From positions 868,001 through 932,000 of the forward strand of contig LUGG01000007.1 in NCBI GenBank assembly GCA_001683735.1: a stretch of 64,000 bases of DNA, written 5' to 3'. This document shows positions 35,485 to 45,476 of this stretch, in pieces (the first letter of the stretch is position 1; each line of letters starts with the position of its first letter). The notes beneath the pieces are model-generated. The model saw only the letters and a program-made list of their open reading frames with translations, was not told where the DNA came from and made no database searches. A program made the position numbers and the translations under genes. This DNA comes from Grifola frondosa. Lineage: Eukaryota; Basidiomycota; Agaricomycetes; Polyporales; Grifolaceae.

Positions 35485-38400
35485 TCATTGTCTCGTGGCT
35501 AGTGCCGTGATGAGAATGTCATAATCCAGTTTCGCCGCTGCAAGAGAGGATCTCAGTTTGAGTCTGCAGGGCATTTTGGACACCTTCTGCTTACCTTTCA
35601 GCACCAACATGGTGAACTCGCGAGCGAGGTCAGGATGTTGAGTCTCCAAGCGACGCATGCTCTCTAAGCTCAACTTCCAAACGACGGCCTGGCGCTCGAC
35701 AATGCATGTCGCATTCCGGGACAGGCCTGAGAGCGCGGATAACTCCCCAGCGATTGTGCCAGGGACCATGGACTCTTCCATGCGTGGCGTTGGTTCGGAA
35801 AAATGGTACACCGCGCGCAGTATGCCGGACTCAACAATGTACAGTCCGTCTGGGTCGTCGCCTTGCTTCCAGAGCACAGCGCCTTCTGGAGCAATGATTC
35901 GCTCGAGGAAGGGTAGAAGCGGCGCGAATCGATCGCGCTCGATGGGGCCGTACGTCGAGAACGCTCTCACAAGTGTGTTGAAAGGTTCCTCCGTGTCTAT
36001 GGTAAGAGCATCGTGATCGGGGTGATCTTATATACGGAAGGTCAGCGTTCAGCGTAGATGCAGACTTCATAATGTACGAACCGCGGGCAATTGTGCGCCA
36101 CCCAGCGTCGATTAAATGCGCCCTTCTAGGTGTCGTTGCAACGGATTCTTGGAAAGCAATCAGGAAATCCTGTCGACCTGGTAAGACTAAATATGGTCGT
36201 CAGTATTGATCTAATTTCCGATATGAAGATAAGACACACCAACTGGGTGGGTCTCTGCCTTCTGGGATGCAAACCATGCTCTGAGGTAGACGTTCTCCGT
36301 CCCTACCATCTATGTCAATATCTCCCCGCTCGACAGTCATACAAGCCGAAAGCCTCACATTCGAGCGCATCGTTGAAAGTCGCGAATAACTCGACCACAT
36401 CCATTTCCAGTAATCCAACATTTCCGAGGGCTCTCCCGACCGGCGAGTCCACTGAGAACCCGCAGAACACAAGGACCACTTTCCTCGCGGATAGCAAGCG
36501 CTGCACGCGCACGAATGCCTCCGCAGCAGACATATCTACCCCTGCGACTAAAGACAAGTCGAGGATTAAGAACCGGATGGGGTGGCGGTGCCACACTGCC
36601 TCGTCCAGCAGTCCTCTGATTGTTTCCTCGACGTGCGTGATCGTACCGAAGAACATGAAGCCTGCAAAAAGGTTGACGTGCATACAAAATAATGATGGTC
36701 AAATACTCACCTTGTAAGCGCAAAATCGTTGTTTGCTTCGAGACTTCGCGGATGTATGCTCGATGTGCCCCCGGCCGCCGCACTGTTGACATGACCGTCT
36801 CACCGCTATGTATAGCGCGGATGCTTCTTCGCTGTGAGCTCTGCACCACGAAGAAGAAACCTGGAGCGTAGTCAAAGAATCAGTACCCATTTAGAGTTGA
36901 TAAAAAGTAGCCCGCGGACGCACAGCTGACGATAATGCCAAACAATACTCCAATCACGAAGTCCCACACAGTCATACATATCATGATGCTGGCGATTGTG
37001 ATATACTCCATCCTGTAAGGACAACGTTAGACGTAAGCAACGGGAAGTTTTATTCAGACTTTATGCTGGGGCCCTTACCTGCTCACGCGCTGTCTCGTAT
37101 CCCACAGCGCTTCCTTGACAAGGTCGATGCCCAGGACGAAAATCAACGCTCCCACAACCATGACCGCTGCAATCCTCACAGTTAATCATGTAGTTCATTA
37201 ATTAGAAGATGCACACTCACGGATATATGCGATGGGTCCCGACCCGACGAGTAGCAAGACAGTCGTCGCGCCTGCAAGCATAAATCCCGCGGTGCGTGTC
37301 ACGCCGCCGACGCGATAAAACCTGGTCATGGTTGGAAAATTAGCGGGTGAAGATACAAAAAGATCAAGTCCCTTACAACAATGTGTTCACATAGACCAGG
37401 TAGTTGGGTCTGCATAGGCATCAGGATGATCCAAACAAATCACTTTTTGAAACAACTTACACTGTACCCAAGGCACCCGAGAGAAGGTTGGAGTACCCAT
37501 GAGCTACCAGTTCTTTATCCGTGTTAACATCGTGATCGAGTGAGACCGCTGAATCGGGCGTCAACTCCTACAGCACGAAACTAAGATGGACTGCAGATCC
37601 TACTCACAAAGCGCGGGCACATTCAATGGAGGATGCAGCATGTTAAAAAATAATCTGATGCAGCCGTCAGACATACGCGACACTCGTTGATTACCGCGCC
37701 CTTACAGTGCAAACTGCGTCGGCAAAGTAGCCCATATCACGCTCCATCGCGTAGCCTTGAAATCTGCCAGTATCATACGGTATCGAACCAGGTCAACGGC
37801 CGGTTTGCAGAATCTGATCCAGAGTCACGCACCATAGTATGAATAAAACTGATACCATGGTTCCCGAGTGGTGCCCATATCGAACAACCACCCATCCCGA
37901 CGCAGCATACCAAGATCGAGACGCGCTGCTGCGACGAAGATATAGAATAATACGGGAATAACTGAGAAATCTGCCAGCGACACATCGTATCAGAGATAGG
38001 CGATGCGAAAGGTAAGGGAGCGACTTGCAAAGAGGGAATATAAGCTGGTGGTCGTACTTGTGCGTGATGACGCGGAGAAGGACGGCAAGGCCGAACGCAG
38101 GAAGCCAAAGCGCCAGGTTATGGACATTGAGGACGAGGTATTTGAACGTTGCGAAGTTTAGTGCGAAGTCGTCGTCTGCCATGCGCGTGCACACGGTGAG
38201 TCTGACAAGAATGCGGTCAAATACATCGTCTGTGCACTAAAAAAATATTTTACCCAGTGATGATGAGGAATACGCCGACACCGCCAATACATCTAAAGGC
38301 AGATAGTGAGCAGGAGAACGAATGGAAGAATATATGACACTGACCCTACAAGGATGTGCCGCGGAAAGAACCCGATCAAGGAGCCTAGACGAAGTGCGCC

Positions 38401-39608
38401 AAGACAGAAGAAAGTGAGACCTAGGTGGCCCAAAATTAATTATGCAACCCGGAGGATGAACAGATGGATACATGCCTGTCAATAACGAAGATAGTGAGAA
38501 TGCAATCATTGTTGTCGCGAGGACAGCATGCGGGTCCTCAACTTGATCTGCAATGCTGTTTGCGAGGATGTGGAAGAATGGCTGCATACAAGTGTCAACT
38601 CAAGGAAGGAATGAACAATGGCGCAGCTACTTACGACCACCTCGATCATCATGCTGCCGTTCGCACCAGCGAAGCCGCTTCCGCCGGCAGAGTATACTAA
38701 CTGCGCAATGATCGCCCTGTGAAAATAAACACGGTCACATGAGCATTCTGAGACATCGCGTCGAGTACATGACCTACGAGACGAAGAACATCGATACTCC
38801 TGCACCACCAAGCCCGCCGAAGACTCCCATTGCAGGAAAGATGATCATGCCGTCTACAAAGTAGTTGGGTAAGCGTACTGTCGCAGCATAATCCAACGAA
38901 AAACCCACATGATATTCCGTCCAGAATATTGAGCAGTGTACCAAGGATGACTGCAGGCACAGATTGAAGCGCATCTCTGGCGATGCTTTTCGCGACACGT
39001 CCACTCGCACGCCGCCGCCAGCCCGCAACAGCGGCACGTTTACATACAGGCGCAGCATCCCCGTCGGAATGGTACGACCGATGGGCTGCCTCCAGGTCAG
39101 AGAGGAGCGGCGCAGACTCTGACGACTCGCTCCTTGAATCAGACGGCGGAGAGGCAACTTCGGGAATAGGTTGTGGCACATCCGCCTGCGCCTTCAGAGC
39201 CGCAACAGGGTCTGGATGCTCGACAGTCGGTGTCCGAGTCGCAGCATCTGAGCCAGGAGTGGTTGTCCCAGAGTGGTCCTCATGGCGAGCGAGAAGTAGA
39301 GAGAGACCTGACGGGTGGAACGAGCCTCTGGGTGTCATGGCGCCAGTTTGTGTGGAAGATAGCGTGGAAGTCGATGCCGCAAGGTCATTGATGCTTGTGG
39401 AAGACATGGAAATGGACGGAGGGGGCATGTTTGTGCTCTCCGCGTCATCAGGAGCCCGACCTATATCGGGAAAGATAAACGAGTCCTGTGAATGGGGGAC
39501 GATCTGCGGGGAGCGAGCACGGAGGGGTATGTTGGATATCTGCATGGTACTGTCGCGGATGTCGTCTTGGGTGTGCACTAGGGGAACATTACGGGGCTTA
39601 AAGGACAT
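35485..39608 (-). CDS. SulP anion transporter with STAS and cyclic-nucleotide-binding-like domains
   Basis: Large membrane transporter of the SulP/SLC26 family with the domain order disordered N-terminus, membrane domain, STAS, cNMP-binding. This order is that of yeast YGR125W (Vsb1), a vacuolar protein. The N-terminus (from MSFKPRNVPLVHT) is Ser/Thr/Pro-rich. The membrane domain starts LLNILDGIS / YGMIIFPAMGVFGGLGG / IIAQLVYSAGGSGFAGANGS and runs through YLVYVNTL, FYRVGGVTRTAGF and EYITIASIMICMTVWDF over a dozen exons (38950-36900). The STAS domain is at about 36660-36330 (PIRFLILDLSLVAGVDMSAA, KVVLVFCGF). The cNMP domain is at 35970-35600 (ILWKQGD-like VLWKQGDDPDGLYIVESGIL, GELSALSG). An additional 5' exon starting at 39812 (MAGPNTTLSINDAG) is likely, but its splice phase is off by one base. 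Transported ion not established. Confidence 0.9.
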
Positions 39609-39665
39609 GATACTAGAAGATGTATAGCTTCTCGGCTGCAGTAAACTAGGAGCAGAAGATACATT

Positions 39666-39812
39666 TCAGGACCGAGAGCGCCTGGCAAAAGAAACGCACC
39701 CTGCTCTAGTCATTGGCGAGCTCTCTGTGCGAGACAACAGCAGAGACCCGATGTCGCGAGGTGATAGAGAACCCGCGTCATTGATGCTCAGAGTGGTGTT
39801 TGGTCCCGCCAT
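39666..39812 (-). other. Probable upstream exon of the SulP gene
   Basis: A frame beginning MAGPNTTLSINDAGSLSPRD and containing SLLLSRTESSP precedes a GTGCGT donor at about 39705. The acceptor at about 39640 gives PRSYTSSSIMSFKPR, which fits as continuation, but the phase differs by one base. It is either an indel or a non-coding leader. Confidence 0.4.
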
Positions 39813-40122
39813 CGCTGGCTGAGCACAATTGGCGGATTCAGCAACTGAAGAGAGAAGATCAGAATGCATCAAACGTGCGAGAGAGCATAGAGGCGATAAA
39901 AGGAAGACGAGGCCGACGAAGGGGAAGGAGAAGAGTCGGAGGAGGATACGACGGAGGGGCGAAGATAAGATAGGCAGTGCTAACACCCTCCACTGGCATC
40001 ACGTGCTTCCTGTACCTCGAAGTTCGTAGTTTGCTTCTTTGCAATGAAAACTTTACGTAGGAGGATAAGTACACTGAATTCGAAATTACGAAGGACATAC
40101 TAGGATAATAATGCGCGCTCAC

Positions 40123-41266
40123 AGATCATTGATTTGGACACAAACGCGGGACTTGTGGCTGCTTGGCGTCTTCACAAGGTTCGGCCTATAGGCTATAGCC
40201 TACAGACCAATTCGATTTCAGTAATATAGTTATATCGAAGCACAAGTACTAGTCGGGTTTATTTTCCCTTCCGTTTCATTCCAGAACGGTTACACAAACG
40301 CACACATGTCTCGACTTGGTATAAAATCCAAAAAGCCAAGAACACGATTGAACAATATATCATGTACCGAATGCGCATTCCAATCTTTGTATCGCATCTT
40401 ATATCTGTATTAATCCGACGTGACGGACCAGGCAGATATTTGCGCTTTGATAATTAAATCTCACACCGGATAGACCGATTCGACCAACATGAACTTCCGT
40501 TATCCCACTGACGCTTTCCCGGTCCAACGCCTTGTCTTCGGTGATATCGTTCAGCACATTTCCGGATGATGGACGTTCGCGCGCTGATGACTCGTCAGAA
40601 GGGCCACGTTCATGAGAAGCCGTAGTCTAAAAGTACACCAAAAGGCTAGATGCATTGTTGCGAGGCATGAATTCCCTTGCGAGAGACCGCTGGCACCGAT
40701 GGTATTCCGAATTGCAAGTTGACAATAAATCGCGATATCAGAATTGATGTGATCCTGCAATATTTCTTCAGCATCATAATGGTGTCACAAACCACATCCT
40801 GTATACTGACGGATCGCTAAAGAAGTTGTTCATAAAAGAGAAATTGCTGGATAAGGTCTCTCATGACTATGCACAAATAAAAAAGTACTTGACGTACACG
40901 TAACGATGGAGACTACGTTACAAATGTTGATTAAAAGCAGCACACTAGAAAACAATAAGTACCGTCGAATCACTGCAGGAGGACTGACCTGATAGTTTGG
41001 AGACGATCAGGCTGTTGAGTCTGATCATGGAAAACAAAATCACATCAGCCATTGCAGGCTATAACCCAAACTCCTGTTGTGGAATAGAATAATGGTGCTA
41101 TGCATGAGTAGCGAAGCGACTCGCCAGCCTGAGTTGTGGCCAACCCAATGGGGCAAGAGTATGCCCAAATGTGGCAGATTTAGGGCAAGGCGAAGCGCGC
41201 ACCATCAACGCGCCCGCCCACTAGACATTCCTACCACCATCGGAGACTCTACCTCTGCTGCGTTCG
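40123..41266. other. Intergenic region between SulP and SLD5 (divergent)
   Basis: About 1.1 kb, AT-richer than its surroundings. A frame at 40551-40760 on minus and one at 41077-41343 on plus have no domain or splice support. Nothing else is seen. Confidence 0.4.
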
Positions 41267-42365
41267 ATGGCATTTCACTGGCTTCCAGACGACAATCTTG
41301 CCGGCCCTTCCTTCATCGACCGCGCACGGCTGGCGCCCGATGACGACGACTTTGACTTTGACTTCCCCGTGCGCGACGACTTCGCGCCGGCGGTGCTGCC
41401 GCAGGCAGTCGCGGAGGAGACGTCGCTTCAGCGGCTGGTGCGACACTGGATGAACGAGCGACATGCCCCAGATATCTTGCCTGGGCAGGAGGCACTGCTC
41501 GGGAGCATGCTGGACCATGTGCGGAAGCAGGTGAGTACGGTGGCCGTGTTGTTGGGCAGTGTTGTGGGTCGTATATTGGCTGGTGGTGTTGGTTGGACCC
41601 TAGGGGTGGTGATGTTGGATATGGACGATACTGACAGCGCCTAGTTCTAGTCCGACGACGTCCAGTTGCTCCGCGCGGACCCCGACTCGTCTGAGGACGA
41701 GCACTTCCGGATCATGCTCGTGCAGACGGAGGTCGAGCGCGTCAAGTTCGTTATCCGCTCGTACATCCGCACGCGGCTACACAAGGTGCGCGACCTGCCT
41801 CTCGAGCATGACATGCATTAAGATCGCTGCGTGTTTCCAGATCGAAAAGTATGCGCGGTATATCAGCGCGACGCCCGCGATGCATGAGAGGCTGTCGAAA
41901 GCGGAGCTCGAGCACGCGCAAAGGTCGGCTTCTAGCCGTATTTGTGCGCGTTCGCGGGTTCTGATGCGCCCCGCCAGATATGCCCGACTGGTGGAATACC
42001 ACTTCGATCAATGTGTCTTGCAGAGCCTCCCACCAGAACAGAGGTCACTGGAGGACAATATGGCGTTCATGCCACCAATGGGTATGCGCGCTTTCTCTCC
42101 CATCGACTTCCTTACGCAGACTCGAATATTATGCTTGATAGTACCCGAGCCGGACAGACTGCGCCCCGTCTTTGCTCATGCGCTAGAGAAGTGTCCGCCA
42201 GTGCATCTACCCGAGTGCGTGTTGTCTTTGTTTCCGTGCTTTGATGCTCATGTATGCGCGCTCGACAGCGGGTCGCCGATGGAGATGGAGAAGGGGCAGA
42301 TATCGTTAACGCCTTACTATGTCGTCGAGCAGCTGTTGGCGAGAGGCGAGGTGGAGTTGGTATGA
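41267..42365 (+). CDS. SLD5: GINS complex subunit Sld5
   Basis: Nuclear DNA-replication factor. GINS joins Cdc45 and Mcm2-7 to form the CMG helicase. The A-domain shows LQRLVRHWMNERHAPDILPG, LLGSMLDHVRKQ and, after an intron, HFRIMLVQTEVERVKFVIRS and YIRTRLHK, all typical of Sld5. Later exons give IEKYARYISATPAMHERLS, YARLVEYHFDQCVLQSLPPE, VPEPDRLRPVFAHALEKCPP and the C-terminal B-domain MEMEKGQISLTPYYVVEQLL. Six short exons join in phase. I start at MAFHWLPDDN (41267); this N-terminus is acidic (DDDDFDFDFP) and less conserved. Nearby NC2-alpha is convergent, with about 210 bases between stops. Confidence 0.93.
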
Positions 42366-42578
42366 TAGCGTATGATAGCAGGTGGTGAGATCTGTAATAT
42401 TAGTACGATGGACGTTGAGCGTACCGGCGTTCCTGCACTTCCATCGAGATGCGAGATTCTGTAGTCCGTCAATGAACACCCGGTAACATACACGCTCAGA
42501 CACAATAACACTAAAACAACGGGTATGTACAGTACTTACTTATAACAACGCACGCGTTGCCTGCACGCGTGCGTCAGC

Positions 42579-43367
42579 CTACCGCTCCCAGTCCTCGTCC
42601 TCCTTCTCTGGCTCCTCGCGCTCCTCCGCGGCCGCGTCTGCGCGCCCCTCCTCGTCCTCCTGCGCGTCCTGCTCCATCTCCTCCTGCTCCTGCTTCGGTG
42701 CAGCGTCGGTCTTCGTGCCGCGCCGCCGCCGCTTCGGCGCTGCCCCAGGCGCCGCGTCGGACTCGGCCTTCTTTCCCTTCCCACGTCGCTTGCGCACGGT
42801 CTCGGCGGCCTCTGCTTCAACGTCGATTGTCCCGCCTGCGGAGGGTCCGGCACGGCCTCTACGATCTCTTTGAGGAAGTCGAGCATCTCGACGGTGTTAA
42901 CGGCATGCTTCCTGGGCGGTGTGAGACGTGGAAGGGATGTGTGATGGGTCAGGAAGGAGAGCGGAGAGGCGGGGCGAGGGGAGAAGAGAGGACGCACAGG
43001 TGGTATGCCTCGACTTTCTTGGAGCCTCGGTCGGTGGTGACTTTACTCGCTTCCTCGACGATCATCGCGAGAGAACAGCTCGAGGGCTTTCGCTGTGGAC
43101 AAGGTCAGTGGGCGTGGCTGGAGGCGGGGGCGGCATTAGATGACTCACATATTACGATTGGCGTGGCCTTGCGACCTTCCCGACCTCTTCGTCTTTCTGC
43201 ATAGATGCGCTTAATACGCGCCTGTGGGAGGTGTCATGCCGCACAGTGGCGGGCGCATAAGTGACGGGAGCATAGAATGTGGAAGCGGAAAGGACGTGAA
43301 CAAAAATTAAGTGCGATGGGGAGAAACGCACGACAGGGAATTTTGTTGCCTTATTCTTGTTCTTCAT
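42579..43367 (-). CDS. DRAP1: NC2 alpha (DRAP1/Bur6) histone-fold repressor, four apparent indels
   Basis: Subunit of negative cofactor 2, which dimerises with NC2-beta and holds TBP on promoters in the nucleus. Reading across frames: MKNKNKATKFP, intron, ARIKRI / MQKDEEVGKVA / KATPIVI, intron, SKALELFSR / MIVEEASKVTTDRGSKKVEAY, intron, LKHAVNTVEMLDFLKEIVEAVPDP, then a basic and acidic tail (RKRRGKGKKAES to EEPEKEDEDWER). This follows the human/fungal family block by block. Frame changes are needed at about 43203 (extra base), 43169-43170 (missing base), 43064-43070 (extra base) and 42841 (missing base). Four indels in about 450 coding bases is far above the window average, so either this stretch is poorly assembled or this copy is a pseudogene. 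Confidence 0.85.
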
Positions 43368-43499
43368 GTTTGTAGCCAGAGTTTGTGTGGTGAAGACCGC
43401 TCCAGAAAGTTCGTGTACAGTACTAAGCGCTTAACGTAGAGGCGCTGGGATGCTATACGGCATATATACGTATAACTAATATATAACTAATATATACGT

Positions 43500-43591
43500 A
43501 ACACTGATGGTGAAACGGTATATGCTTGCCTTCCATGTCTGACTAGGTTAGGTTGTCAGCAAGCGGCGCGGGTTCGACTCCCGCTCAGTGT
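43500..43591 (+). tRNA. tRNA-Gly(TCC) with intron
   Basis: Perfect 7-bp acceptor stem (ACACTGA with TCAGTGT), T-arm GCGGG-TTCGACT-CCCGC, anticodon arm CTTGC/GCAAG with loop CTTCCA giving anticodon TCC. The loop is interrupted after position 37 by an intron of about 22 bases (43535-43556), the canonical tRNA intron site. The D-arm is weak and seems one base shorter than usual, which may be another indel. A T4 run at 43592-43595 right after the discriminator base is the Pol III terminator. Confidence 0.9.
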
Positions 43592-43595
43592 ATTT
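43592..43595 (+). terminator. Pol III terminator of tRNA-Gly
   Basis: Run of four T directly after the tRNA 3' end, followed by a second T4 run a few bases downstream. Confidence 0.6.
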
Positions 43596-43715
43596 TGCTT
43601 TTACTAACTTGGAAATTCTTATCAACAGGGATATACATTGTATTAAAATAAGTAAATATTCGAATAGCCAGAACTGAGCTCGCCACAAGGCCCGCTTGCT
43701 ACTACTTTCTTGAAG

Positions 43716-44439
43716 ATGGGGTCGGGAACAGCAAAGAGACCGCCATTCAAAAACGAACTAGCGGCTGATTCTTCACCCAGGGCACCTCTTTGGTCCAGTC
43801 TACACAACCCTCCCACTCCAAAAGTGCCCGTTTGTACTTCGTGCCACCGCGCCTTCAACACTCGGCCAGGACAGCTCGCATTGTGTGCAAGGTTCGTCGC
43901 GCAGTGCCAAGTATCGTTCACTTTAGATACAACTTCATGTCGATAGATGTAAGGCATCGACGTGTACTATCTGCTCCAGGACTTGTAACGGCTGCCCGCC
44001 CTCCTTGCCGCCCACCCCGGCTCACCTTCTCGCCCACACCCCCAATGACTCCTTTCCCTCGCCGAGACGCGCCGCTCTTGCCCTGCACACAAATACGGCG
44101 AATACGGCGATCGCAATGCCCCTCGCCACTCAGCCTACTATAGGAACAAGGCGCAAGGCGCGCGAGGCTGCCGGAGATGACGAAGACTGGGCCTCGGGGA
44201 CCGACGAGAATATATCAAAGAAGACATCTTGCCTGGTTGCGGGAGGACGGTGTGTCGCAATTGCTGTATCGAGCATGCACAGAGGTGCGTGTTCACGCGT
44301 GTGACTGCGATCGCCTGTGGCTGAAGAGAACACTATACTTCGAAGTTCCGTTACGACTTGTTACGACTGCTACGGGCGCCCATACCACCCGCCTGCCCAA
44401 GACGCGGACCATCTCGGCATCCCGGTATTTTTTCAGTGA
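43716..44439 (+). CDS. Cys-rich zinc-binding protein of unknown function
   Basis: Three exons join in phase: MGSGTAKRPPFKNELAADSS with VCTSCHRAF and LALCAR; then CKASTCTICSRTCNGCPPS and a Pro/Thr/Ala-rich linker; then SSVTTCYDCYGRPYHPPAQ to GIPVFFQ (TGA at 44437). Between, the linker is followed by ILPGCGRTVCRNCCIEHAQ. In all there are about six CxxC pairs (CTSC, CARC, CTIC, CNGC, CRNC, CYDC), enough for three or more zinc sites arranged like a cross-brace or treble-clef module. One base appears missing near 44196-44199 (GGGG run) between DEDWASG and EYIKEDILPG. I do not recognise the family by name. DNA/RNA binding or protein interaction are both possible. Confidence 0.65.
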
Positions 44440-45476
44440 TCATGGACGATTGTGCTTGCTGCACACGGAGGTGTCTTCTCATCATCGCACATATGTATTC
44501 GTTCTGCATACGCGTTTCCGTGCATTGCCCCACACTATCTATCTCACGCTCTCTTGGATCTTATGGTATCTATCGTCATTTGGCTTCTGCTTAACATATC
44601 CATGCCACATTTTTTGCCCTTCATTTTCTCCCCAATCCTCATCGTGATACGTGGTACTGAGCGCATATGTCTGCGTGAGTTGCAGCTCCGTCACCGTATT
44701 TCTACATTTCTGTAGACGAGGTGCGTGCCACTCAGTTTCGCTCATCGTATAGCCGATCAAAACTAATAATTCCTGGCGTTATCAGTGTGCAAGCTCTGGT
44801 TCGCATGCGGATCTTGCGAACGAGTGGCTTAGTCTTCTACCATGTCCTTCGCAGCCACTTTGGCGTGCGAGCTGCGCTGCTACCGTTATGGGCGCCGCTC
44901 CCCATTCCTGTTGTACAACTACACACATGATAAATCCAATAAAATGATACTTTTCTGCTCAAGACCGCCTCCGTGGAAGACCGCCTCCGTGGGCGAGCTG
45001 TGCGCCCGACGCGGAGCTCTTGCGTGATGTGTTCCACGCGCCGGTGCTGTTCGAGGTGTTGTGTACGGCAGAAGCTGCTGAGATGGAAATGCGCCACGAA
45101 ATCATGCGCGTCAAGAATCTATGATGATAAAATCGCTGTAAGACATACAGATGCTAGAAAAAATGAGACATGAATCAAGGGTATAAACGGATGAAACTGA
45201 GGAGACTGGAGACAATTCCGAGAAAATAAAAATTGAGACTGGAACAGATGGTATGAGAAAGATGGGAAAAAATGTATGTATGTGGTGACATATTGGCTAG
45301 GGATTAACCGGCTGAGGATGCAAACACCGCACGGAGCAAACAGGATTGGCCAGATCCCGCCGCGCCGTACAATGGCTGCACCCCCCGAGCTGGCAGCGAG
45401 ATTGATGTTGGCCAGACATCAACCCCGTTGACAGCTCACACCGGTAAGTCCTTTGCCGTCACCTTATCTAAGTATA
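44440..45476. other. Intergenic region with possible short gene remnant
   Basis: About 1 kb. Near its middle a plus-strand frame ending at 45124 reads LLRDVFHAPVLFEVLCTAE and MEMRHEIMRVKNL, which looks like real protein. Its upstream joins are unclear and a 16-base tandem duplication (44961-44992) interrupts the region. It may be the last exon of a small gene or a remnant. Confidence 0.35.
44961..44992. repeat. 16-bp perfect tandem duplication
   Basis: Unit aagaccgcctccgtgg occurs twice in direct succession (44961-44976, 44977-44992). Confidence 0.9.

Noticed and set aside
38983..39627. 214-codon plus-strand ORF
   Set aside because: Antisense of the disordered N-terminus of the SulP gene.
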